Assembly (NCBI GenBank): GCA_019751875.1
Contig: JAIEMV010000004.1
Location: forward strand, 124,001 to 188,000
Length of the DNA: 64,000 nt
Direction of reading: 5' to 3'
Source: Hyphomicrobium sp.
GTDB taxonomy: Bacteria; Pseudomonadota; Alphaproteobacteria; Rhizobiales; Hyphomicrobiaceae
In this document: in pieces, positions 27,202 through 35,051 of the stretch
Layout of the letters: every line of letters starts with the position of its first letter
Numbering within the stretch: position 1 is the stretch's first letter
Made by a program: the position numbers and the translations under genes
Notes under the pieces: generated by a model
Database searches by the model: none
Told to the model about the DNA's origin: nothing
The model's input: the letters and a program-made list of their open reading frames with translations, nothing else

Positions 27202-27564
27202 ATGCTCAGCCCTCGTTCGAAAGCCTTTTCCTTTGCCCTAGTTGCGGGGCTTGCCATCGCGGGCGTGTCGACGGCCGAGGCTGGTTTCCGGCGTGACCGC
27301 GGCTATAACGGCCAGGATGGCTACGTCGTTGCGAACAGCCGCTTCGGCAATGGCAGCGTGCGCGGTCGGGTGCGGGAGGGGCGCAACGGGCTTCAGGTGC
27401 AGTTGCCCGGCGGCACATGGGAATACTGCCGCGCCAGCTGCTCGGAGACGCTCCGCGTGGAAGTGCTCGATATGTTCGAGTACCAGGGAGAGATGAAGGG
27501 CTACGGCACGGCCGCGCAGGAATGCGGCGTGTTCGGGTGCCTCGGTGCGAGCTGGCCGTTCTGA
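27202..27564 (+). CDS. Small secreted hypothetical protein, Cys-rich
   Basis: 120-residue protein with a signal peptide (RSKAFSFALVAGLAIAGVSTAEA) followed by a short basic Gly/Arg-rich part and a C-terminal half with four cysteines (YCRASCSET and QECGVFGCLG), probably two disulfides. The central segment LQVQLPGGTWEYCRASCSETLR resembles short periplasmic proteins of Rhizobiales of unknown function. It ends four bases before the stop of the convergent metallo-hydrolase. Confidence 0.68.
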   Translation: MLSPRSKAFSFALVAGLAIAGVSTAEAGFRRDRGYNGQDGYVVANSRFGNGSVRGRVREGRNGLQVQLPGGTWEYCRASCSETLRVEVLDMFEYQGEMKGYGTAAQECGVFGCLGASWPF

Positions 27565-27568
27565 TCGT

Positions 27569-28225
27569 TCAAGTCAGAAATGGATTGGAGCGGCGCTCGG
27601 CACCTATGGTGCTCGTGGGGCCGTGCCCACAGATGAACGCGAACTCGTCTCCGAGCGGGAAGAGCTTGGTCTTGATGGCATTGATCAGCGCGCCATGATC
27701 ACCGTAAGGGAAGTCGGTGCGACCGATAGATCCGCGGAAGATGACATCGCCGGCCAGCATGAACTTTTGCCGCTTGTTGACGAACACGACGGAGCCTGGC
27801 GAGTGGCCGGGGCAGTGTAGAATCTCGAAGGTGTGCCCGGCCACAGTGACCAACTCGCCTTCATCAAGCCACCGATCGGGCGTGACGTTGCGGGCGGGAA
27901 TGCTGTAGGCGGCGCCCTGAGCTTCGAGGTTGTCGAGCAGGATCTTGTCGGCCTGATGCGGGCCTTCGATTTTGACGCCGAGGCTTCTGCGCAGTTCATC
28001 GGCGCCACCGGCATGGTCGATGTGACCGTGAGTCAGAAGAATTTTCTCGATCTTCAGTCCGATTTCGGCAATGGCCGCCTGGATCTGCCCGAGGTCTCCA
28101 CCTGGATCGACCACCGCACCGATCTTTGTCGCCTCATCCCAGATCAATGTGCAGTTCTGCTGGAATGGCGTGACGGGAATAATCGCCGCTTTGAGCCCGA
28201 CAGTCGCATCCGGCCGTTCGTTCAT
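27569..28225 (-). CDS. MBL-fold hydrolase, YcbL/glyoxalase II-like
   Basis: 218-residue single-domain MBL enzyme of the YcbL type (short glyoxalase II relatives). All metal motifs are present: THGHIDHAGG, CPGHSPGS, LAGDVIFRGSIGRTDFPYGD and ICGHGPTSTIG. The segment PVTPFQQNCTLIWD at the N-terminus is characteristic. The length fits the family (about 215). It probably hydrolyses a thioester such as S-lactoylglutathione or a related compound, but activity differs widely in this group. It lies upstream of nothing obvious; the NikR-like gene ends 130 bases away on the same strand. Confidence 0.85.
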   Translation of the reverse strand: MNERPDATVGLKAAIIPVTPFQQNCTLIWDEATKIGAVVDPGGDLGQIQAAIAEIGLKIEKILLTHGHIDHAGGADELRRSLGVKIEGPHQADKILLDNLEAQGAAYSIPARNVTPDRWLDEGELVTVAGHTFEILHCPGHSPGSVVFVNKRQKFMLAGDVIFRGSIGRTDFPYGDHGALINAIKTKLFPLGDEFAFICGHGPTSTIGAERRSNPFLT

Positions 28226-28355
28226 ATCGCCTCCGGTCAGGCGCGCTGCGCCTCAGCTTGCGTTTGCATGTTACGTAGTGCGAACGACCACTTTGCGCGA
28301 GAACTTTCACGTCGCGGGTATGGTTCAGCCACGCTGCGAACCTCAGAACTGTCAT

Positions 28356-28877
28356 TTATCGACTTTTGGCGGGCAAGGGATGGAGGGGCGGTATGACGGC
28401 GGCGGCGAGTTGGAGGTGGCCTGAAATCACGCCGCGCAATTTGCCCATATCACCAGCAACTGCCCGTAACTTGGGCGCAGGGCCCTGCACGAGGATCACT
28501 TCCAGCGTCTTCTCGCCCGTGAGATGGACGTGCAGCGAGGAGATCACTTCATCGATATAGCGGCGCTGCAGGACGGCCAGGCGCTGCTGCAAACCGCCGA
28601 CGGTATGATCGTAGAACAGCGTGATGGTGCCGACCATCACGTCGTCGCCCATCTCACTTTTCGTATCGACCAGCGCGCGGTGGACAAAATCCGCAACTGC
28701 CTGAGATCGGCTCTGAAATTCGCGTTGAGCAACGACTTGGTCGAGATCGGTCAGAAGCTCTTCCGACAGCGAAATGGTGATGCGGCTGACGGGACCGCGC
28801 TTGTGCGGTGGTGGGTTGTTCGTGCGCGGCCGCTGATATGCCGCGGTTCTTTTCGCACGCGTCGTTCTCACCACCAT
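28356..28877 (-). CDS. NikR-like ribbon-helix-helix regulator with altered metal site
   Basis: 173 residues. Residues 1-30 are a basic/Pro-rich tail, 31-70 the ribbon-helix-helix DNA-binding part (SRITISLSEELL ... RSQAVADFVHRAL), and 80-160 the ACT-like regulatory domain (YDHTVGG, SLHVHLTGEKTLEV). Compared with E. coli NikR the DNA contacts R3/T5/T7 become Arg32/Thr34/Ser36, so they are kept. Of the four nickel ligands, H87 and H89 are kept (His116, His118), but H76 aligns with Arg105 and C95 with Thr124. ATG 28877 has GGAGGG nine bases upstream; the frame to 28946 would start inside the operator. It is divergent from the creatininase-glnT pair, with a NikR-type operator between. Confidence 0.85.
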   Translation of the reverse strand: MVVRTTRAKRTAAYQRPRTNNPPPHKRGPVSRITISLSEELLTDLDQVVAQREFQSRSQAVADFVHRALVDTKSEMGDDVMVGTITLFYDHTVGGLQQRLAVLQRRYIDEVISSLHVHLTGEKTLEVILVQGPAPKLRAVAGDMGKLRGVISGHLQLAAAVIPPLHPLPAKSR

Positions 28878-28895
28878 GGCGAACGTCCCTCCGGT

Positions 28896-28911
28896 TGGCA
28901 CAGTCCGTGCT
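28896..28911 (+). promoter_or_regulatory. Candidate sigma54 promoter for the creatininase-glnT unit
   Basis: TGGCAC-AGTCC-GTGCT resembles the RpoN consensus TGGCACG-N4-TTGCW; the invariant GG and GC are present at the right distance, one base of the -12 TTGC differs. The predicted start point is about base 28922. Sigma54 control would fit a nitrogen-assimilation operon. The site lies within 20 bases of the divergent NikR-like start. Confidence 0.4.
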
Positions 28912-28920
28912 CTCTCGACA

Positions 28921-28948
28921 GTATGACGATTTCTTGCAATCGTCATAC
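28921..28948. promoter_or_regulatory. NikR-type operator GTATGA-N16-TCATAC
   Basis: The half-sites GTATGA and TCATAC are exactly those of the E. coli nik operator, with the same 16-base spacer. The symmetry extends to ten bases on each side (GTATGACGAT and ATCGTCATAC, with eight bases between). It lies 25 bases before the creatininase start and 44 bases before the NikR-like start, on the predicted start point of the sigma54-like promoter, so binding should repress both directions. Confidence 0.85.
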
Positions 28949-28972
28949 CGCTTCAGCAGAGGGGGACGCACG

Positions 28973-29740
28973 ATGATGTGGGCAGACAAGGCTTGGCCGG
29001 AAATTCCAGGCGCGCTCGCGGCCGTCAACGGCGCCGCGATGCTTCCGGTGGGCGCGACGGAGCAGCATGGCCCGCAGCTGGGATGCGGAATGGACTTCGT
29101 GCTTGCCGACAGGCTCTGCCGGAAAGTCGCCGACGTCACCGGCGTGCCCATGCTGCCGACCATGCCCTACGGTTGCTCCATCGGTCACAGCAAGCGCTGG
29201 CCGGGGACGATCGCGCTCGACCCGGCGGTCATGACCATGCTTGTGACGCAGATTGGGACCTGGGCTTATCACTCGGGCGTGCGGCGTCTCTTCATCGTCA
29301 ACACGCACGTGACGAACTTCGCGCCGCTCAGATGCGCGCTGGAAAACCTACGCGCAACCTTTGACGATCTCATGGTCTGCGTGATCAACACCGGACAAAT
29401 GACGCCGCGGGTCAAGGCGGTCCACTTCGCCGATGGCGACGACTGGCATGCGAACGATGCGGAGACATCGTTGATGCTGGCCGTGGCGCCGGAGATCGTG
29501 CGCGAGGATCAGATCGCCACGGCGGACGATCCCGATCGGACGGACGGCCTCGTGTTCTCCCATCCCGTGAACCGGACCAGCAAAAACGGGGTCACCGGCT
29601 ACCCAAGCCGCGCGACGAAGAAGAAGGGAGAGGACCTGTTCGCCATGATGGTCGAGGACCTCGCGGACATGATCCGACGCGGTATGAAAGAAACGCCGCC
29701 CCTGGACGCATCTTACAACACGCCCTTCTCCAGCATCTGA
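28973..29740 (+). CDS. Creatininase-family metal-dependent amidohydrolase
   Basis: 255-residue creatininase-family protein (family of creatinine amidohydrolase and MftE). Metal ligands of the first site are visible: PVGATEQHGPQL (Glu30, His32) and GMDFVLAD (Asp41). The usual NGHGGN motif is NTHVTN (His112 kept), and the later acidic ligand is in ANDAETSL. It is therefore probably an active hydrolase of a cyclic or linear amide, but not clearly a creatininase. Tandem ATGs occur at 28973 and 28976, with GAGGGGG seven bases before the first. It precedes the glutamine-synthetase-like gene by 27 bases and is presumably co-transcribed with it from the operator-controlled promoter. Confidence 0.82.
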   Translation: MMWADKAWPEIPGALAAVNGAAMLPVGATEQHGPQLGCGMDFVLADRLCRKVADVTGVPMLPTMPYGCSIGHSKRWPGTIALDPAVMTMLVTQIGTWAYHSGVRRLFIVNTHVTNFAPLRCALENLRATFDDLMVCVINTGQMTPRVKAVHFADGDDWHANDAETSLMLAVAPEIVREDQIATADDPDRTDGLVFSHPVNRTSKNGVTGYPSRATKKKGEDLFAMMVEDLADMIRRGMKETPPLDASYNTPFSSI

Positions 29741-29767
29741 TCGCCAAAACCAGTTCAGGGAATACCT

Positions 29768-31129
29768 ATGGCTCATGATCCGAAACGCGACGCGCTGATG
29801 ACGGACCTCAAGGCGCGCGGCGTCAAATACTGCATGGGTGCCTACGTCGACATCCACGGCTGCCAGAAGGGCAAGGTCGTGCCGATTGATCACTTGCACC
29901 ACATGGCGGCGGGGTCCGAGCTCTACACCGGCTATGCCGTCGACGGCATGGGGCAAGCGCCGAACGACGACGAGTTCGCATCCATCCCGGATTTGAATGC
30001 TCTCGTGCAGTTGCCATGGGAGCCGAAAATCGCGTGGATGCCGGCTGATATTCACTTCAAAGGCAAGCCATATCCGCTCTCGACTCGCGTGGCTTTGCAG
30101 AATGTGCAGGCTGAAGCTGCAAAGATGGGGCTCGGCTTCAATCTCGGCATCGAGTGCGAGATTTTCGTTTTGAAGAAAATGCCGGACGGCTCGCTCGCGA
30201 TTCCCAACCCAGACGATAAGCTGATCAAGCCCTGCTACGACATCCGTGGCTTCATGGGCAACTTCACGTGGCTCGACCGGATGGCGACGACCATCAACGA
30301 TCTGGGCTGGGATCTCTATTCCTTCGATCACGAAGATGCGAACGGGCAGTACGAGTTTGACTTCACCTATGCAGATGCCTTGACGACCTGCGACCGGTTC
30401 ACATTATTCCGAATGATGGCCAAGCAATATGCGGAAGATCTCGGGCTTCTCGCGACGCTGATGCCGAAACCCTATGCCAATCGCACAGGCAACGGCGCGC
30501 ATTTCAACATGTCGCTCTATGAGCTGAACACGAAAGAGAACCTCTTCAAGTGCAAACCGGAGGATGATCCGCGCGGGCTCGGACTGACGCCGATGGGCTA
30601 TCACTTCATTGGTGGGATTCTGCGGCACGGCAGGGCGCTGTGTGCCGCGTTCGCGCCGACGGTGAACAGCTACAAGCGGCTGGTGAGGCGCGGTTCGATG
30701 GCGACGTTCTCGTGGGCACCGGTATTTAATTCCTATGGCTCGAACAACCGGACGAACTCAATTCGTGTTCCGATGGGCGGCGGGCGTTGCGAGAGCCGAA
30801 ATGCAGATGGCGCCGTCAATCCTTATCTGGCGGCGACTCTGGCGCTTGCCGCGGGGCTTGAAGGCGTGCGCGAGAAAATCGATCCCGGGATGCCTAACGA
30901 CGACAATCTCTACGAGATCAGCGAGGACGCACGTCGTGCGCGCGGTATCGACTTCCTGCCGCAGAACCTCGATGAGGCGGTCGATGCGTTCGAGGCCGAT
31001 CCGCTCGTCGAACAGACGCTCGGGACGGCTCTGCGTGACGAATTCGTGCGCTATAAGCGCGACGAGTGGCGCGAGTATCATCTCTCGATCTCGCAGTGGG
31101 AAATCGATCGCTACAGCCACCTCTTCTGA
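29768..31129 (+). CDS. glnT: Type III glutamine synthetase / gamma-glutamylmethylamide synthetase-like enzyme
   Basis: 453-residue member of the glutamine synthetase superfamily, of the GlnT type (Rhizobium GS III-like), to which gamma-glutamylmethylamide synthetase also belongs. It ligates ammonia or methylamine to glutamate with ATP. Visible motifs: the beta-Grasp part with [13 protein letters not shown], the metal/ammonia site GIECEIF and [20 protein letters not shown], and the ATP site [13 protein letters not shown] Tyr in DNLYEI sits where GS I is adenylylated. In a methylotroph the N-methylglutamate pathway makes the methylamine role likely. ATG 29768 has AGGGA seven bases upstream. Its product would capture nitrogen freed by the upstream amidohydrolase. 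Confidence 0.88.
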   Translation: MAHDPKRDALMTDLKARGVKYCMGAYVDIHGCQKGKVVPIDHLHHMAAGSELYTGYAVDGMGQAPNDDEFASIPDLNALVQLPWEPKIAWMPADIHFKGKPYPLSTRVALQNVQAEAAKMGLGFNLGIECEIFVLKKMPDGSLAIPNPDDKLIKPCYDIRGFMGNFTWLDRMATTINDLGWDLYSFDHEDANGQYEFDFTYADALTTCDRFTLFRMMAKQYAEDLGLLATLMPKPYANRTGNGAHFNMSLYELNTKENLFKCKPEDDPRGLGLTPMGYHFIGGILRHGRALCAAFAPTVNSYKRLVRRGSMATFSWAPVFNSYGSNNRTNSIRVPMGGGRCESRNADGAVNPYLAATLALAAGLEGVREKIDPGMPNDDNLYEISEDARRARGIDFLPQNLDEAVDAFEADPLVEQTLGTALRDEFVRYKRDEWREYHLSISQWEIDRYSHLF

Positions 31130-31138
31130 GCAGACGCC

Positions 31139-32902
31139 TTATTCGCTACCGGCGGTCGCAACCGAGACGAAGCTTTCGCGTGCGCGCTTGACGGCTTCAG
31201 GGTTGCGGTCGGCGGTGTAGTAGTCGCCCATCACCAGAGCGTCCATGTCGGTGCGGTGGAAGCAGGAGATCGCCTGCTCGGGCGAGTTCACAACAGGTTC
31301 CTGCCGGTTGAAGCTCGTGTTGAGGATCACCGGGATGCCGGTGATCTTAGCGTATTCTTCGATGACACCGTAGTAGCGGGGGTTCGCGGAGCGTTCGATT
31401 GTTTGAATGCGGCCGGTCCCGTCGACGTGAGCAGCGGCGGGGATCAGGTGCACCTTATCCGGGTGGATGCGCGGCGCGAGTGTCATGAAGGGGTCGGGCT
31501 GAGAGACCTCGAAGAACTCTTGCGCGCGCTCCAGCAGTACGACGGGGGCGAACGGGCGAAAGGCCTCGCGGTGCTTAATCTTGGCGTTGATGAGATCTTT
31601 GATCTTGTTGTCGCGCGCATCCGACAAGATGGAGCGGTTGCCCAGCGCGCGCGGCCCCATTTCGGCGCGGCCCTGGAACCAGCCGACGATCTTCTGCTCG
31701 CTCAGAAGTTTGGCGACAAGCTGCAAGAGTTCGCGCTCGGGAAACTTCTTGTAGACGAGGCCTGCCTTATCGAGGGCTGCCTTGATCTCAGCGTCGGTGA
31801 AGCCTTTGCCGTAGAAGGCGTGCGTCATCTCGAAAGTGCGCGGGTTACCGAGCGTCTGGTGCCAATGCCAGAGCGCCGAGCCGAGGGGCGCGCCGGTGTC
31901 GGAGGCGCACGGCGGCACCCAGACGCGCTCGAAATTCGTGTCGCGCAGGATGCGGGCATTGGCGACGCAGTTGAGGCCGACGCCGCCTGAGATGACGAGA
32001 TTGCGCGACGACTGACGCTTTTCCATATCGCGGACGATGTGCAGGATTGTCTCTTCGATAACAGCCTGGAGCGCGCGGGCAATATCGCGGTGATGGTCGG
32101 TCAGCGGATCCTTGCGCGAGCGCGGCGGACCGAAGGTCTCATAGAACTTCCATTTGAATGGACGAACCAGGCCGTGCGTATCAAACGACACGTAATCGCG
32201 ATTGATGCGGAATTGACCGTCCGGGAGCAGCTGGATGAGGTCCTTGAAGCGATTGATGTAGGTTGGGCCGCCGCAGGCGGCGAGCGCCATGACGGTCCCT
32301 TCTTCGAACACCTTGAAGCCGAGGTATTCGGTCACGCACGTGTAGAGCATGCCTAGGCTGTCGAAGAAGTGGCTCTGCCATACCCGCTCGAGCTTGGTAC
32401 CCTGGCCGATGTAGCCACTGGTGGAGGTGTCGTCGCCGTAGCCATCCATAACGAGCACGGCGGCTTCGTCGAACGGCGAGACATTGAACACCGCTGCGTG
32501 GGCGTTGTGGTGGGAGACCTGGACGATCTTGGGCACCTTACGGTAGCCGTAACGCTTGCCAAGTCCCATCCAGAGACGGAACGGGAGATTGACGATCGCG
32601 GAGGCTTGCACACGGTGCGCCGCCGGCCGGAGCAGATTGAGGCTCGACGGCAGCTTGCTCGTGACGTTGTTGTAAAACGTGGGGCGGAGGCGATCCATCT
32701 CCCACGGCGTCGTCACCACATCGATATCATTGAAAGAGAGGCGCCCGTCGCTAAAGATCGTGTCGAGACAGTTTGTGGGAAACTCGAGCGTGTGTTTCTG
32801 CCGGTTGAAGCGCTCTTCTTCAAGAATGTACGACGGTTGGCCGTTCTCCAACAGAGCGAGGCCGGTGTCGTGCGTCTTGGTGACGATCCCGAGTATGTTC
32901 AC
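31139..32902 (-). CDS. NodU/CmcH-family O-carbamoyltransferase
   Basis: 587-residue carbamoyltransferase of the NodU/CmcH/TobZ family. These enzymes carry an N-terminal Kae1-like domain that makes carbamoyl-adenylate from carbamoyl phosphate and ATP, and a C-terminal YrdC-like-replacing domain. Visible: ILGIVTKTHDTGLALLENG at the N-terminus, VSHHNAHAAVF (metal-binding histidines), VLVMDGYGDDTS, NLVISGGVGLNCVANARI and the C-terminal AEMGPRALGNRSIL. The substrate is unknown: a sugar, a polysaccharide or a small molecule. It is convergent with glnT, with nine bases between the stops. No polyketide or aminoglycoside genes are nearby; an envelope polysaccharide is the simplest guess. Confidence 0.9.
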   Translation of the reverse strand: MNILGIVTKTHDTGLALLENGQPSYILEEERFNRQKHTLEFPTNCLDTIFSDGRLSFNDIDVVTTPWEMDRLRPTFYNNVTSKLPSSLNLLRPAAHRVQASAIVNLPFRLWMGLGKRYGYRKVPKIVQVSHHNAHAAVFNVSPFDEAAVLVMDGYGDDTSTSGYIGQGTKLERVWQSHFFDSLGMLYTCVTEYLGFKVFEEGTVMALAACGGPTYINRFKDLIQLLPDGQFRINRDYVSFDTHGLVRPFKWKFYETFGPPRSRKDPLTDHHRDIARALQAVIEETILHIVRDMEKRQSSRNLVISGGVGLNCVANARILRDTNFERVWVPPCASDTGAPLGSALWHWHQTLGNPRTFEMTHAFYGKGFTDAEIKAALDKAGLVYKKFPERELLQLVAKLLSEQKIVGWFQGRAEMGPRALGNRSILSDARDNKIKDLINAKIKHREAFRPFAPVVLLERAQEFFEVSQPDPFMTLAPRIHPDKVHLIPAAAHVDGTGRIQTIERSANPRYYGVIEEYAKITGIPVILNTSFNRQEPVVNSPEQAISCFHRTDMDALVMGDYYTADRNPEAVKRARESFVSVATAGSE

Positions 32903-33170
32903 AGTGAGCTTGTCCCGTTTGCCGAGTGAGAGCCGCCATCCGATAGCGGCTCGCGGGCGTGCTAACCAGGGTTCGCGCGTGCATGTCGCAGCCGCAAGCA
33001 GTTGGTTAAGTCACGCCGCCGGCTGCATATCTGCCTACTGACGTGCTACGGTCTCGTTAACCGGCTCAGGTTGCATATGTCCGCGGGCGCGCGGTGTCAC
33101 GGCCGACGGCCACCGACCGGCTGTGTAGCTTTGTCGCGTAATGACCTTCTGCCCTGCGGGACCAGCCGGC

Positions 33171-33545
33171 ATGCAACTGAGGGAAATGCAATTTGCGAGG
33201 ATCGCCGGGACCGAAGTGACGGTTAAGGTGAACTCTGCGGCCGAGGCCAAGACGGCAATTAAGGAACTCCGCCATAAGAAGAAAGAAGTCGGGCTTCTGA
33301 AGCGGCGGCTTGCGGCTGAATTGAAGCGGGCGCGGGCGGCTGAGGCAAAGGCGGAAAGGGCAGCTGCCCGGGCACGGCGACAGTCGGGGTTTTTCGCGGC
33401 GCTTGGGCGGCTATCCTCGGCATTCAGCAGCGACGATCATTCTGGCGACGTGGAACGGTTGGAAAAGGATCTCGTTCACACGGAAGAGATCTTGCACAAC
33501 ATCGAGAGCTGCATCATTCAGCTCGAAGGCAAACTTCTCAGTTGA
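33171..33545 (+). CDS. Small coiled-coil hypothetical protein
   Basis: About 124 residues if the ATG at 33171 is used; ATGs at 33141 and 33186 are also in frame and none has a strong ribosome site. Residues 20-65 are an Ala/Lys/Arg-rich heptad-like helix (KELRHKKKEVGLLKRRLAAELKRARAAEAK), followed by a short linker (GFFAALGRLSSAFSSDD) and a second helix (VERLEKDLVHTEEILHNIESC). It probably forms a coiled coil. No family is recognised. The stop overlaps or abuts the start region of the ThiS-like gene, so they may be translated together. Confidence 0.6.
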   Translation: MQLREMQFARIAGTEVTVKVNSAAEAKTAIKELRHKKKEVGLLKRRLAAELKRARAAEAKAERAAARARRQSGFFAALGRLSSAFSSDDHSGDVERLEKDLVHTEEILHNIESCIIQLEGKLLS

Positions 33546-33556
33546 GCCCCTGCACC

Positions 33557-33775
33557 GTGACCCAGAGACGCGAGCCCATCTCTCTCATCGTAAATGGCGA
33601 GGCGCGCGTCACGCACGCACAGACGCTGGCTGATCTCCTTGCAACCGAGAACTTCGGCGAGACGCGCGTCGCAACGGCGGTGAATGGGGCCTTCGTTCCG
33701 GTGCGGGCCCGCGGCGATCGCCAGCTCGAGGCCGGCGATCGCATCGAGATTTTGTCTGCGCGGCAAGGCGGCTGA
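33557..33775 (+). CDS. thiS: ThiS/MoaD-like sulfur carrier protein
   Basis: 72-residue beta-grasp protein ending in the Gly-Gly tail of sulfur carriers (ILSARQGG), with the typical start ISLIVNGEARVTHAQTLADLLA and VAVNGAFVPV. It would be adenylated and thiocarboxylated to donate sulfur for the thiazole of thiamine. GTG 33557 is chosen; a TTG at 33542 overlaps the previous stop. No thiG, thiF or thiO is adjacent, so the partner genes lie elsewhere or the carrier serves another pathway. ThiS and MoaD cannot be told apart with certainty, but the sequence is closer to ThiS. Confidence 0.78.
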   Translation: MTQRREPISLIVNGEARVTHAQTLADLLATENFGETRVATAVNGAFVPVRARGDRQLEAGDRIEILSARQGG

Positions 33776-33782
33776 GCCAGCC

Positions 33783-34914
33783 TTAATCGATATCTTCTAC
33801 GACCGCGCCATTGCCGCCTTTGATGCGGGCGGAGAGCGTCGCCTGGATGAAGGGGTCGATATCGCCATCGAGCACATCGTCGGGGGCTGTGGATTGCTCG
33901 CCGGTACGCAGGTCCTTCACCAACTGATAAGGCTGCAATACGTACGAGCGGATCTGGTGCCCCCAGCCGATGTCGGTTTTTGCAGCCTGATCCGCAGAGG
34001 CTTTCTCTTCACGCCGCTTCAGCTCCATTTCGTAGAGCCTCGCTTTCAGACGTTTGAACGCGATGTCCTTGTTCTGATGCTGGGAGCGCTGTTCCTGCGC
34101 GAAAATCACGATCCCCGACGGCTTGTGCACGAGGCGGACCGCACTTTCCGTGCGGTTGACGTGCTGACCACCGGCACCCGAAGCACGGGCGAACGAGATT
34201 TCGACGTCCGCAGGGTTCACGTCAACGTCGATTGAATCGTCGATGACGGGGTAGACCTGAACGGAGGCAAAGCTCGTATGGCGGCGTGCGTTGGAATCGT
34301 AGGGCGAGATGCGGACCAAGCGGTGCACGCCTCCTTCGGTCTTCAATAAGCCGAATGCATTCTCGCCTTCGATTTCAAGAGTTGCGGATTTGATACCCGC
34401 TTCTTCGCCGGGGCTCTCGTCGATCAACTTGACCTTGAAACCGCGCCGCTCAGCCCAGCGCATATACATGCGCAGGAGCATCGATGCCCAATCCTGGCTC
34501 TCGGTGCCGCCCGCGCCCGCATGCACTTCGAGATAGGTATTCATGCCGTCGGCTTCGCCCGACAGCAGAGCTTCCACACTACGCTGCTGGACCTCGTGAT
34601 CCAGTTTTTCGAGAAGGGCCTCAGCTTCCGCGACGGTCGAGGCATCTCCTTCCGCCTCACCCATTTCGATGAGGGTGACGTTGTCTTCGAGTTCCTGTTG
34701 CATGCGCTTAAAGTTCGTCAGCGATTTCTCCAGCGACTGGCGCTGGCGCATCACCTTCTGCGCTTCGGCAGGCTTGGCCCAAATGGCCGGATCTTCGGCG
34801 CGGCGATTCAGTTCGCCAAGACGCTCTTCGGCTTGGTCCGGGTCAAAGATACCTCCTCAGAAGCGCGAGCGCTTCTTGGATGCTATCAACGGTTTTTTGC
34901 GCTTCAGCGCGCAT
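33783..34914 (-). CDS. prfB: Peptide chain release factor 2, expressed by programmed +1 frameshift
   Basis: 376-residue RF2, which releases peptides at UGA and UAA. The first 23 codons (ATG 34914, [16 protein letters not shown]) end in an in-frame TGA at 34843-34845; a +1 shift continues [12 protein letters not shown]... to the stop at 33783. The slippery site is of the E. coli type, with AGGAGG before TATCTTTGAC. The GGQ motif is in [10 protein letters not shown] and the stop-recognition region reads [13 protein letters not shown] (SPF in E. coli). Because UGA recognition by RF2 competes with the shift, RF2 level controls its own synthesis. A plain ORF caller would start the gene near 34754 and lose about 50 residues. 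It follows mrcA on the same strand. Confidence 0.95.
34842..34857 (-). promoter_or_regulatory. prfB programmed frameshift site
   Basis: On the coding strand the sequence is AGGAGG-TAT-CTT-TGA-C: a Shine-Dalgarno-like AGGAGG immediately upstream, a slippery CTT codon, a weak TGA-C stop context, then the +1 frame GAC CCG GAC. This layout matches the well-known E. coli prfB site (AGGGGG-TAT-CTT-TGA-C) with one base difference in the SD-like part. Confidence 0.95.
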
Positions 34915-35051
34915 GAGGATCTTCTCCGGAGACGATTTCGAAATGGAAGGGAATTCGAGTGACACGCATATAGTGTCGGCCTGAGGTCCTGTAAACGCTG
35001 CAAGCGAAGAGGGACGGTTCGGTCGCGGGATAAATCGTGTTGCTTCCCGCG

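Noticed and set aside
28878-28946. Longer N-terminus for the NikR-like protein from 28946
   Set aside because: The extra start codon lies inside the operator and lacks a ribosome site, while ATG 28877 has GGAGGG nine bases upstream.
29348-30331. Antisense open frame of 327 codons opposite the creatininase and glnT genes
   Set aside because: Both sense genes carry clear family motifs; this frame has none.
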